Assembly (NCBI RefSeq): GCF_008931805.1
Contig: NZ_CP044399.1
Coordinates: 2,480,001-2,544,000 of the forward strand
Direction of reading: 5' to 3'
Source: Moritella marina ATCC 15381
GTDB lineage: Bacteria; Pseudomonadota; Gammaproteobacteria; Enterobacterales; Moritellaceae
DNA: 64,000 nt
A model generated the notes under the pieces. The model was not told the origin of the DNA. It did no database searches and worked only from the letters and a program-made list of their open reading frames with translations. Shown here one piece after another: positions 1 through 7,811 of the stretch. Numbering within the stretch: the first letter of the stretch is position 1; each line of letters opens with the position of its first letter. The position numbers and the translations under genes were made by a program.

Positions 1-674
1 ATTTGTCATCGAGCATGTATTTTGGTAGCCAATATCGATTAAAATCGGTACAAGCCTGTCACCTAACCGCATTGTTGGCTTGGGCGACCAAGCACAAAAG
101 TGATCGTGTGGGCGGGATTATCATTGGTGAATTCGGCCATAAAGAATTAAAACCCCAGCGTCAACAGCGCGGTATTATGCAATTACTTAATGAAACGGTC
201 ACTCTGCATAACGCCCAGCTGAGCCAGAAAGCACTCGCCAGCGATGGCAATGATGTGCCAACGCCAGAATCACTGGCTGGTGCCCTAACCCGGTTACGTA
301 TACTGTGTAAAACGGGTAGCCACATCATGATCATCAGTGATTTCCTTAACCTCGATGATAAAGCCCAAAAGCAATTAGCATTATTAAAACGTCATAATGA
401 AATTGAAGCCTGGCAAATATTTGATCCTTTAGAATTATCACTTCCTCACATAAAAGCGAATGTGCGTCTTGCTGTATCCGATGGTCAACAACACGGTTTT
501 GTGAGCCCAGGTGACGCGAGCAGCCGTGACAAATATCAACAACATGCCGATATAAAACAGCAAGCATTAAGGCAGATCATGAATCGATACGGTATTCGTC
601 ACCACCAAATAAGCAGCGGTGAGTCATTACTTAACCAGATCAAAAATAAGCAAAATAAGAGTAAAGGTAAATAA
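1..674 (+). CDS. DUF58 domain protein, C-terminal part (gene runs off the left edge)
   Basis: The frame is open from the first bases of the window and starts inside the protein, so the true start lies upstream. 223 residues are visible; full DUF58 proteins are usually about 300. The visible part opens with LSSSMYFG, which fits the D-x-S-x-S-M-x-F-G metal-site-like motif of the von Willebrand-like DUF58 core with its Asp just outside the window. The rest is a charged soluble domain ending in a lysine-rich tail. In Bat operons DUF58 proteins sit between a MoxR ATPase and the BatA/BatB proteins, and the order here (DUF58, DUF4381, BatA, BatB, BatD) matches; a moxR gene would be expected just upstream. 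The next gene begins 5 bp after the stop. The biochemical role is unknown; a scaffold or chaperone-like function with MoxR is the usual proposal. Confidence 0.85.
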   Translation, partial: LSSSMYFGSQYRLKSVQACHLTALLAWATKHKSDRVGGIIIGEFGHKELKPQRQQRGIMQLLNETVTLHNAQLSQKALASDGNDVPTPESLAGALTRLRILCKTGSHIMIISDFLNLDDKAQKQLALLKRHNEIEAWQIFDPLELSLPHIKANVRLAVSDGQQHGFVSPGDASSRDKYQQHADIKQQALRQIMNRYGIRHHQISSGESLLNQIKNKQNKSKGK

Positions 675-679
675 AGCGC

Positions 680-1165
680 ATGGATCCATCAGCACAATTA
701 AAAGATATTCATTTACCCGCGCCAATATCTGCTTGGCCGCTATCACTGTATTGGTGGTTGGTTATTATTGTAGGCGTATTAATAGTCGGTTTAGCTATTT
801 ATGCTGTCCTGCAGTACATTAAAAAAACCAGATTAACCCGCTTAGCGTTAGCGGAATTAGCCCAGTTGCAACAGCAAGGTTGTGAGGTAAATGAGCTACA
901 CCATCTGCTTAAGCGTATTGTATTGTCGAGTTTCCCCCGTGAAACAGCGGCATCATTACACGGCGATGCTTGGTTAAGCTTCCTCGATCAACAAGCCAGT
1001 TCAAAAAAACGCGTCTTCAATGATTTCACAAATAATAGCGCGGCATGGACGCTAGATTTATACAGTGCGAAGCCGAACATGCGTGCCAAGGCGTCACACT
1101 TTAAAACTTGCCAAAATTGGATAAAGAAAACGCCACTTATGCCTGTGGAGAAACCTCATGTTTGA
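680..1165 (+). CDS. DUF4381 domain-containing membrane protein
   Basis: 161 residues with one clear membrane segment near residues 24-47 (WWLVIIVGVLIVGLAIYAVL) and a cytoplasmic helical domain after it. The N-terminal stretch with LKDIHLPAPISAWPLS just before the helix is typical of DUF4381 proteins, which occur almost only between DUF58 and BatA genes. It starts 5 bp after the preceding stop, and its last 8 bp overlap the batA start, so translation is probably coupled. Function is not established; presumably an inner-membrane part of the Bat/MoxR assembly. Confidence 0.85.
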   Translation: MDPSAQLKDIHLPAPISAWPLSLYWWLVIIVGVLIVGLAIYAVLQYIKKTRLTRLALAELAQLQQQGCEVNELHHLLKRIVLSSFPRETAASLHGDAWLSFLDQQASSKKRVFNDFTNNSAAWTLDLYSAKPNMRAKASHFKTCQNWIKKTPLMPVEKPHV

Positions 1166-2144
1166 ATTTAACTGGCCGTGGCTTTTACTGCTATTACCCT
1201 TACCCGCACTAATCCGCTTTTTTAGTCAGACTGGTCAAGCACAAGCCCCATTAGTATTACCAAACCTGCCTTACATTGAGACGGCGGCAAACACAGTAAA
1301 TACAAAGCAGCGAGTAATCTGGCCATTGAGCTTGATGTGGTTATGCTTGGTGATCGCCGCCGCACGCCCTATGTGGATAGGCGAACCACAATCGATTCCT
1401 CAGCAAGGCCGTGAAATGATGTTAGCAGTGGATCTGTCAGGTTCGATGCAAGTTGAAGACATGCAAATCAATAACCGCATGGTAGATCGTTTATCGCTAG
1501 TCAAATCCGTAGTTGCTGATTTTATCCAACAACGTAAAGGCGACCGTGTCGGGCTTATTTTTTTCGCTGATAATGCCTATTTACAAGCGCCTCTGACATT
1601 TGATTTAAAAACCGTGAGTGGTTATATGCAACAAGCGGTACTCGGCCTTGTCGGTGAACAAACCGCGATAGGTGAAGGTATTGGCTTAGCGTTAAAACGT
1701 TTTGACCAAGCAGAAAATACCGAAAATAAGCAGCAAAAGGTGTTGATATTACTTACCGATGGCCAAAATAATGCAGGGGAAGTAAAACCACTTGAAGCCG
1801 CTAAATTTGCTCAAGAACAAGGTGTTAAAATCTACACTATCGGTGTCGGTGCAGATGCTTATTACAAGCGTACGATATTCGGTAATCAGAAAGTCGACCC
1901 ATCTCGAGATTTAGATGAGACAACATTAAAGACTATTGCACAGCAGACTGGCGGCCAATACTTCCGAGCACGTGATGCAGAGAGCTTATCGGCTATCTAT
2001 GCCGAGCTCGATAAACTGGAACCAGTTGTGCAAGCACAACAACAATTTAGGCCACAAACCGATCTATTCCACTGGCCATTAGCAATTGCATTATTGTTAT
2101 CAATTTTCGCCTGTTATTTACGTCAAGGAGCGCGCAATGACTGA
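1158..2144 (+). CDS. batA: BatA-like von Willebrand factor A membrane protein
   Basis: 328 residues. Two N-terminal hydrophobic segments (about 6-20 and 54-70) precede a VWA domain of roughly residues 85-285, and a last membrane helix lies at about 305-322. The MIDAS metal motif D92-x-S94-x-S96 (VDLSGSM) is intact, as is a downstream LLTDGQNNAG strand, so metal-dependent ligand binding is likely retained. Bat proteins were named for Bacteroides aerotolerance; in proteobacteria they are thought to form periplasm-facing VWA complexes, with no defined substrate. The gene overlaps both neighbours by 8 bp inside a tightly packed operon. Confidence 0.9.
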   Translation: MFEFNWPWLLLLLPLPALIRFFSQTGQAQAPLVLPNLPYIETAANTVNTKQRVIWPLSLMWLCLVIAAARPMWIGEPQSIPQQGREMMLAVDLSGSMQVEDMQINNRMVDRLSLVKSVVADFIQQRKGDRVGLIFFADNAYLQAPLTFDLKTVSGYMQQAVLGLVGEQTAIGEGIGLALKRFDQAENTENKQQKVLILLTDGQNNAGEVKPLEAAKFAQEQGVKIYTIGVGADAYYKRTIFGNQKVDPSRDLDETTLKTIAQQTGGQYFRARDAESLSAIYAELDKLEPVVQAQQQFRPQTDLFHWPLAIALLLSIFACYLRQGARND

Positions 2145-4125
2145 TTTTATGTTATTACGTCCATTATGGTTATTGGCGTTATTGCCACTCATCGCCCTTG
2201 CTTGGTATTTTCGTAAAAATGATCAAGCGAAAGGTTGGCATACGGTATTGTCACCTGAAATTGCCAAGTTTTTATTAGCCCAGCATCAACCGGCAACAAA
2301 ATCGAATAACTTATTTATACCACTCGCCTGTATTTGGGTACTGACCACAATGGCATTATCAGGCCCAAGCTTTAGCTATACTGAGCGCCCCGTTGCGAGT
2401 ATATCGCAAGCGAAAGTCATGGTATTAGACATGTCGCTATCAATGCGTGCTACCGATCTAAAACCGAATCGTTTGGCACAGCTACGCTTTAAAAGCACTG
2501 ATATCCTGAGTGCGGTCAAAGAAGGTGAGATAGGCTTAGTCGCTTACGCTGGTGATGCATTTGTGATATCCCCACTCACCACAGACACAAGTACCCTACT
2601 CAACTTATTGCCAAACTTGTCACCAGAAATTATGCCCGTGAAAGGTTCAAAACCAACGGCAGGGATCCGCCAAGCAATTGAGTTACTCACCAACGCGGGT
2701 TATCAACAGGGACAAATATTACTGGTCACTGATGGTATAAATACGAATCAAGCAGACAGTATAAACACGTTATTAGCCGATACTGACTACAGCTTATCGA
2801 TTCTAGGTTTAGGCACTGAACAAGGTGCGCCGATTAAACTGGCTGATGGGCAACTACTTAAAAACAATCAAGGCACTATTGTCGTACCGCAACTTGACGC
2901 TCGCCTATTAAAAGACACAGCAAAAACGAATTCAGGCCAAGTGCAAGTGATCACCCATGGCAGCCAGCCACTCAATGATTTATTCAATCACCCTTCCCGT
3001 TTTAAAAATAGTCTAAATAATCAGAAAACCGAACTAACCACAGAGCAACGTAATGATGATGGTATTTGGTTATTGCCTTTGATTGCATTATTAGCTGCAT
3101 TTAGCTTTCGTAAACAGCTTTTTTTCAGTTTCCTCCTGGTATTCTTGCTACAGCCAGAACCAAGTTATGCGGCTGAGACCTCGATATGGAAAAACGATAA
3201 TGAAAATGGTGCATCCCTGTATAAAAATAAACAGTATCAACAAGCCGCAGACACCTTTTCTGATACTAATTGGCAAGCGAGCGCCCTGTATCAAGCCGGT
3301 GAATATCAGCAAGCTATCGATCTGTGGGCAGATGAGCCAAGCAGTGACTCCTCGTATAACCAAGGCAATGCCTTAATGCAACTCGGTAATCTTGATGACG
3401 CAACCAAAGCTTACGAGCAAGCGTTAAAACTAGATCCTGAAAATAGCGATGCTAAGAGTAATCTTGAAGTCGCCAAGAAAATGCAGCAGCAACAAAAACA
3501 ACAAGGGGATAAAGGTAAGGACAATCAGAGCCAGCAAGACAGTCAGGACCAGCAAGACAGTCAGGACCAGCAAGACAGTCAGAGCCAGCAAGACAGTCAG
3601 AGCCAGCAAGACAGTCAGAGCCAGCAAGACAGTCAGAGCCAGCAAGACAGCCAGAGCCGACAAGACAGTCAGAGCCAGCAAGACAGTCAGAGCCAGCAAG
3701 ACAGCCAGAGCCAACAAGACAGTCAGAGCCAACAAGACAGTCAGAGCCAACAAGACAGTCAGAGCCAGCAAGACAGTCAGAGCCAGCAAGACAGTCAGAG
3801 CCAGCAAGACAGTCAGAGCCAGCAAGACAGTCAGGACCAACAAGACAGTCAGAACCAGCAAGATGATCAAGATAAAACTGGTTTAGCAGGTCAACAAGAT
3901 GAGAGTAATAAAAATGCAGAGGAAGCTAGTAGTCAGGGGTTATCTGCAGCGCAGCAAACACAATTAGAACAAGAACTAGAGAAAGAACAGCAACAACGCT
4001 TACAAAAATGGTTACGGAATATCCCAGATGATCCCTCTCGGTTATTAAAAAATAAAATGTATATAGAAAGTCAGCAACGTAAAGCTGAATCAAACCAGCA
4101 ACACAGTTCGGAGCAAATATGGTAA
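2137..4125 (+). CDS. batB: BatB-BatC fusion: VWA domain plus TPR and Gln/Ser/Asp repeat
   Basis: 662 residues. The ATG at 2137 is chosen over upstream in-frame codons because CAAGGAG precedes it by a few bases and it overlaps the batA stop by 8 bp. Two N-terminal membrane segments precede a VWA domain (about 90-290) with an intact MIDAS motif D98-x-S100-x-S102. Another membrane segment lies near 310-340, then a TPR unit near residues 400-455 (SYNQGNALMQLGNLDDATKAYEQ region), the part usually encoded by separate batC genes. Residues 464-577 are 19 copies of a hexapeptide of the form QSQQDS, followed by a charged C-terminus with a coiled-coil look. This low-complexity linker is the odd feature; its length should vary between strains. 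The stop overlaps the batD start. Confidence 0.9.
   Translation: MTDFMLLRPLWLLALLPLIALAWYFRKNDQAKGWHTVLSPEIAKFLLAQHQPATKSNNLFIPLACIWVLTTMALSGPSFSYTERPVASISQAKVMVLDMSLSMRATDLKPNRLAQLRFKSTDILSAVKEGEIGLVAYAGDAFVISPLTTDTSTLLNLLPNLSPEIMPVKGSKPTAGIRQAIELLTNAGYQQGQILLVTDGINTNQADSINTLLADTDYSLSILGLGTEQGAPIKLADGQLLKNNQGTIVVPQLDARLLKDTAKTNSGQVQVITHGSQPLNDLFNHPSRFKNSLNNQKTELTTEQRNDDGIWLLPLIALLAAFSFRKQLFFSFLLVFLLQPEPSYAAETSIWKNDNENGASLYKNKQYQQAADTFSDTNWQASALYQAGEYQQAIDLWADEPSSDSSYNQGNALMQLGNLDDATKAYEQALKLDPENSDAKSNLEVAKKMQQQQKQQGDKGKDNQSQQDSQDQQDSQDQQDSQSQQDSQSQQDSQSQQDSQSQQDSQSRQDSQSQQDSQSQQDSQSQQDSQSQQDSQSQQDSQSQQDSQSQQDSQSQQDSQSQQDSQDQQDSQNQQDDQDKTGLAGQQDESNKNAEEASSQGLSAAQQTQLEQELEKEQQQRLQKWLRNIPDDPSRLLKNKMYIESQQRKAESNQQHSSEQIW
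3526..3867 (+). repeat. 19 x 18-bp in-frame tandem repeat inside batB
   Basis: The stretch is 342 bp, exactly 19 units of 18 bp, with consensus CAGAGCCAGCAAGACAGT encoding Q-S-Q-Q-D-S. Variants include D or N at the second residue in the first three and last two units and one R for Q. Third-position changes (CAG/CAA, AGT/AGC) show some divergence, but many central units are identical. Because the unit is a multiple of three and free of stops, long open frames appear in other frames on both strands; these are artefacts. Confidence 0.97.
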
Positions 4126-5873
4126 AGGCAATACAAACACATCGCCGCGATTCTAAATTATCACTCATGGCGAGCATGGTCATTATTGCCAGCTTGCTGT
4201 TTACGTTTAGCTTTCAGGCTAATGCGGCATTAAAAGTGATTGCATCGGTTAATCAAAACCCGATTGTACAAGGCAATAGCTTCATCCTTGAGATCCGTGC
4301 CAATGAAAGTATCAGCGCTAGTGATTGGGATAACTCAGTATTGCTGGCAGATTTTGTCGTTGGTAGAACATCGACAAGCAGCCAAACCTCTTATATCAAT
4401 GGGACAAAATCTCATGTAACAACATTCACGACAGTATTAATGGCTCGCACTGTTGGCACTTATACCATCCCAGCATTTAGCATTGATAACGCGACAACCA
4501 AGCCAATTAACATCAATGTGATTTCATCTTCTACAGCGAATGAGCGTGGCCTTAATAATCGAAATATAGAATTGAAGGTCAATATAACCGATAAAAATGT
4601 CTATGTAGGTCAGCAGTTCATTTACACCACCACCTTATACATAGCACAGAACACCGAAATGCAAGCTGGTAACATTACCGAACCAGAAGTAAAAGATGGC
4701 ACAGTCAAGCAAATAGGTAAGGATGAAAACGGCAGTGAAATAATTAATGGCCGTCGTTATCAAACTATCACCCGCCAATTTGCCATTACCATCAATACTG
4801 CTGGCGTGAGTGTGATTACGCCAAGTCGATTTGAAGGTCAGGTTAGCACCGCAAAACGCGGTTATCGTTCAGGCCCAGTAACCCCCGTTATTACCCAAGC
4901 TGAAACGGTCAATTTAAATATACAAGCACAGCCCGCGACGTATAAAGGCGAATGGTTGGTGAGTGACTTTGTGCAATTAGACGAAGAACTGCAACCAGTG
5001 CAAGACACTTATCAACAAGGTGAGCCAATCACACGGACAATGACCTTAACCGCCGCTAACGTAACTAAATCAGCCCTGCCAGATTTAGCCATCGCTTGGC
5101 CTAAAACCGTTAAGGTTTACCCTGATAAACCACAATTAACCAGCTTTGCACAACAAGGTAATTATTTCGCACAGCAAGTACTTAGTTTTGCCATCATTCC
5201 CAATCAAGTTGGTGAACTGACATTACCAGAAGTATCTGTACCTTGGTTTAATAGCAAGAGCCGACAACAAGAATGGGCGACGCTACCTGCTAAAACGGTC
5301 ACTGTCATAGCAAATGAAAACAGTGCAGCCATGATCAACAATGCTAACAGCATAGATACTCCAGCAAGCTCAACAGCTAGCAAGGACCAAGCAAATATAC
5401 AAGCTCCGCCAGCCGCAAATGAATCCCCCGTATGGCGTTGGTTAACCTTTATCTTTGCTGGGCTTTGGCTATTAACTTGTGTTAGCTGGTTTATGTTTCG
5501 TAAGAATCAACTGCAAACGACTAAGTTAGGCACTAATTCACAGACGTTGGATACAACGACGCCCGATAATGTTTGGCCACAATTAAAATCAGCGCTGAAA
5601 GACAATGACGCACAACAAAGTAGTTTGCTATTACATGCTTGGTTTAAACAACAATGGCCCGAGCTAAAGTACACTGATCTAGCCTCACTACCAATAAGCA
5701 TGGAATGCCAGCAAGCTTGCCACGCCTTACTTAGCTTTAACTATGGTAAAAAGTCAGGTTCAGCAAGCTGGAATGGCGAACTGTTACTCACGCAATTAAC
5801 CAAATTAAGAAGCGTAAAACACACAGTAACAAAAAATCAACAATCAAGCATTAAAACTCAGTTGAATCCATAA
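4119..5873 (+). CDS. batD: BatD family protein
   Basis: 584 residues. An N-terminal hydrophobic stretch after a basic leader (about residues 15-36, ending FQANA) is a signal peptide. A long beta-rich periplasmic region follows, with the pattern of BatD (KVIASVNQNPIVQGNSFILEI near the mature start, then repeated Ig-like segments). A single membrane helix near 440-462 (WRWLTFIFAGLWLLTC) and a cytoplasmic tail complete it. The gene overlaps the batB stop by 7 bp and is the last gene of the Bat operon. BatD is thought to be an anchored partner of the VWA proteins; no enzymatic motif is visible. Confidence 0.88.
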   Translation: MVKAIQTHRRDSKLSLMASMVIIASLLFTFSFQANAALKVIASVNQNPIVQGNSFILEIRANESISASDWDNSVLLADFVVGRTSTSSQTSYINGTKSHVTTFTTVLMARTVGTYTIPAFSIDNATTKPININVISSSTANERGLNNRNIELKVNITDKNVYVGQQFIYTTTLYIAQNTEMQAGNITEPEVKDGTVKQIGKDENGSEIINGRRYQTITRQFAITINTAGVSVITPSRFEGQVSTAKRGYRSGPVTPVITQAETVNLNIQAQPATYKGEWLVSDFVQLDEELQPVQDTYQQGEPITRTMTLTAANVTKSALPDLAIAWPKTVKVYPDKPQLTSFAQQGNYFAQQVLSFAIIPNQVGELTLPEVSVPWFNSKSRQQEWATLPAKTVTVIANENSAAMINNANSIDTPASSTASKDQANIQAPPAANESPVWRWLTFIFAGLWLLTCVSWFMFRKNQLQTTKLGTNSQTLDTTTPDNVWPQLKSALKDNDAQQSSLLLHAWFKQQWPELKYTDLASLPISMECQQACHALLSFNYGKKSGSASWNGELLLTQLTKLRSVKHTVTKNQQSSIKTQLNP

Positions 5874-5894
5874 TGCTTTATATAATAAAACAGA

Positions 5895-5917
5895 TTGGCG
5901 TCTATCAATGACGCCAA
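5895..5917 (+). terminator. Hairpin after batD, possible weak terminator
   Basis: TTGGCGTC (5895-5902) pairs with GACGCCAA (5910-5917) around a 7-nt loop, 22 bp after the batD stop. The following bases (ATTCGTTTA) are only partly T-rich, so intrinsic termination may be inefficient. Confidence 0.5.
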
Positions 5918-5947
5918 ATTCGTTTATGAAAATAACAACACGCCCAA

Positions 5948-5967
5948 AATGTTCGGAATCGAACATT
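5948..5967. promoter_or_regulatory. 20-bp inverted repeat upstream of fbp, candidate operator
   Basis: AATGTTCG (5948-5955) and CGAACATT (5960-5967) form perfect 8-bp arms around GAAT. A further copy of the right arm, TCGAACATTA, occurs at 5988-5997, and TCGAATGT lies a little further on. One full dyad plus repeated half-sites suggests a protein-binding site rather than a terminator; there is no T-tract. The regulator is not identified. Confidence 0.45.
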
Positions 5968-6203
5968 ATAAAATGATTATTAAATGCTCGAACATTAAAC
6001 AACCTCTCTCGAATGTGAAAATGAAAGATTCATATGAGCAATTAGGCCTTTCACCTGAAAGCACAAAGGTATTAACTGAAAGTTAACAAGTGAATCTACA
6101 AATTACATACATTTATCTATTACCCGCACTAGATATCCACCTTAAAAAAGCGCAAACTAGATCCAGTTATCGGATTTAATTATTGCTTTATTAGGGAATT
6201 GGA

Positions 6204-7217
6204 ATGTCTATACATAAAACACTTGGTGAGTTCATCGTTGAGAATCAAACAGATTTTCCGCATGCTAAAGGTGAACTAACAGCATTATTAAGTTCAATCA
6301 AACTTGCTGCTAAAATTGTAAACCGTGAAATCAACAAAGCGGGTCTCGTTGATATTACCGGTGCAAGTGGCATTGAAAACATCCAAGGTGAAGAACAGCA
6401 AAAACTCGATATGTATGCTAACGAAGTATTTAAAAATGCTTTGATTGCACGTGGCGAAGTTTGTGGTATTGCTTCTGAAGAAGAAGATCACTATGTATTT
6501 TTCGACAATCAAAACAGCCGTAACGCTAACTATGTTGTATTAATGGACCCACTAGACGGTTCATCAAATATCGATGTAAACGTTTCTGTTGGTACTATTT
6601 TCTCTATCTACCGCCGTATATCTCCTGTTGGCGGTCCAGTATCAATGGACGACTTTTTACAAGTTGGCCGTAAACAAGTCGCTGCCGGTTATGTTGTATA
6701 TGGTTCATCGACTATGTTGGTATTCACGACTGGTAATGGCGTTCATGGTTTCACTTACGACCCATCTATCGGTGTATTCTGCTTATCTCATGAAACAATG
6801 ACCTTCCCTAAATCAGGTAAAATCTACTCGATTAATGAAGGTAACTACAGCAAATTCCCAATGGGTGTGAAGAAATACATTAAGTATTGCCAAGAAGAAG
6901 ATGACACAACGAACCGTCCTTACACGTCACGTTACATCGGTTCTTTAGTATCAGACTTCCACCGTAATCTCCTTAAAGGCGGTATCTATATTTACCCACA
7001 AACAGCACAAGCACCAACGGGTAAACTACGCTTATTATACGAGTGCAACCCAATGGCTTTCCTTGCTGAACAAGCTGGTGCATTAGCGACTGACGGTTAC
7101 ACGCCGATCCTAGATCTAAAACCAACAGAATTACACCAACGTGTACCTTTCTTCACGGGTTCTGTAGACATGATGGATACTGCACATCAGTTTATGGCTG
7201 AGTACAAAGAGAAGTAA
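6204..7217 (+). CDS. fbp: Fructose-1,6-bisphosphatase class I
   Basis: 337 residues, close to the 332 of E. coli Fbp and collinear with it over the whole length. It hydrolyses fructose 1,6-bisphosphate to fructose 6-phosphate in gluconeogenesis, in the cytosol. The metal and phosphate site DPLDGSSN is at residues 115-122, preceded by the acidic SEEED at 91-95. The substrate-site segments [25 protein letters not shown] and [17 protein letters not shown]-like are all present. It is a single-gene unit: a 330-bp gap lies upstream and a strong terminator follows. AGGG precedes the ATG by about 8 bp. Confidence 0.98.
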   Translation: MSIHKTLGEFIVENQTDFPHAKGELTALLSSIKLAAKIVNREINKAGLVDITGASGIENIQGEEQQKLDMYANEVFKNALIARGEVCGIASEEEDHYVFFDNQNSRNANYVVLMDPLDGSSNIDVNVSVGTIFSIYRRISPVGGPVSMDDFLQVGRKQVAAGYVVYGSSTMLVFTTGNGVHGFTYDPSIGVFCLSHETMTFPKSGKIYSINEGNYSKFPMGVKKYIKYCQEEDDTTNRPYTSRYIGSLVSDFHRNLLKGGIYIYPQTAQAPTGKLRLLYECNPMAFLAEQAGALATDGYTPILDLKPTELHQRVPFFTGSVDMMDTAHQFMAEYKEK

Positions 7218-7291
7218 GGAAGAATAGGACGAGAAGAAGCTTAATACAGCTCCTTTAAAATCACTTTTTAAGTAATACATTCGTTATCCGT

Positions 7292-7333
7292 AAGCCACGT
7301 CATCCTCAGTGAAGAGTTTGACGTGGCTTTTTT
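7292..7333 (+). terminator. Rho-independent terminator of fbp
   Basis: AAGCCACGTCA (7292-7302) pairs perfectly with TGACGTGGCTT (7319-7329), and the T-run extends to 7333. Confidence 0.9.
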
Positions 7334-7431
7334 GTTATAAGCTCTTGTATATATTATAAACAGTGCCCAGGCAAAATGTGACATACATGACACTTGCCAA
7401 ATATTTGTCTCAAAAAACATTGACACGGTAG

Positions 7432-7447
7432 TTTGATCCAGATCACA
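7432..7447. promoter_or_regulatory. CRP/FNR-like binding site upstream of fadL
   Basis: The bases TTTGATCCAGATCACA match the CRP pattern TGTGA-N6-TCACA at 9 of 10 positions. Shifted by one, TTGATCCAGATCAC also matches the FNR pattern TTGAT-N4-ATCAA at 9 of 10. Which regulator, if any, uses it cannot be told from sequence. It lies about 365 bp upstream of the coding start, which is far for direct activation unless the promoter is upstream too. Confidence 0.4.
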
Positions 7448-7696
7448 TATTTAAACATTATCTTTGACAGAATCAACATAAGAATAACTACTCTAATTAA
7501 TTTTATTCCTATAACAATTTAATAACAACACATGTACGCTCAAATTAATCATTTTATTTCAACGATTTAAATTAAAAATCACCTCTAACTATTTTTAACT
7601 AGAAACGTCAAGCCTTAATAATCAAACAGTACACCTTGTGATTTTTCTTAATTACAAAGCATGAACAAGCAGTTACTATTTACTCATACTATCGAC

Positions 7697-7713
7697 AACT
7701 GGTCTGACCTGGG
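7697..7713. promoter_or_regulatory. FadR operator upstream of fadL
   Basis: AACTGGTCTGACCTGGG fits the enterobacterial FadR consensus (A-G/T-CTGGTC-C/T-GACCTGTT) in the core CTGGTCYGACCTG without mismatch. It is 98 bp upstream of the first FadL-family gene, a classical FadR target. This supports fatty-acid control of this copy; the two downstream fadL-like genes lack a comparable site. Confidence 0.75.
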
Positions 7714-7811
7714 TTTTGTAGGTGAACAAAAGGAACTTTGTTTTCCCATTTAGCGCTCTGCACCAGAAGCGAGTTACACAAAATAAAACTTATAAAAATG
7801 AGTGATTAACT

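Larger units (their letters stand above)
5874..6203. other. batD-fbp intergenic region
   Basis: 330 bp without a convincing gene. It holds the batD hairpin at its left end and, at 5948-5997, a palindrome with an extra half-site. A 63-codon open frame crossing it has no ribosome binding site, starts with TTG inside the hairpin and is probably chance. The fbp promoter should lie in the right-hand half; no strong -35/-10 pair stood out. Confidence 0.6.
7334..7811. other. Long regulatory region upstream of the first fadL
   Basis: 478 bp, AT-rich, without a credible gene. It contains a CRP/FNR-like site (7432-7447) and a FadR-like operator (7697-7713). A loose promoter, TTACAA (7652-7657) and TACTAT (7674-7679) 16 bp apart, would place the FadR site just downstream of the start of transcription. 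The untranslated leader would then be over 100 nt. Confidence 0.6.

Noticed and set aside
3526-3867. CRISPR-like array
   Set aside because: Units are contiguous without unique spacers, have an 18-bp period and are in frame with batB; no cas genes are present.
3430-3886. Long open frames on both strands across the batB repeat
   Set aside because: They exist only because an 18-bp stop-free repeat is open in several frames; their translations are monotonous and batB explains the DNA.
5895-6086. 63-codon open frame between batD and fbp
   Set aside because: TTG start inside a hairpin, no ribosome binding site, and it runs across a likely operator.
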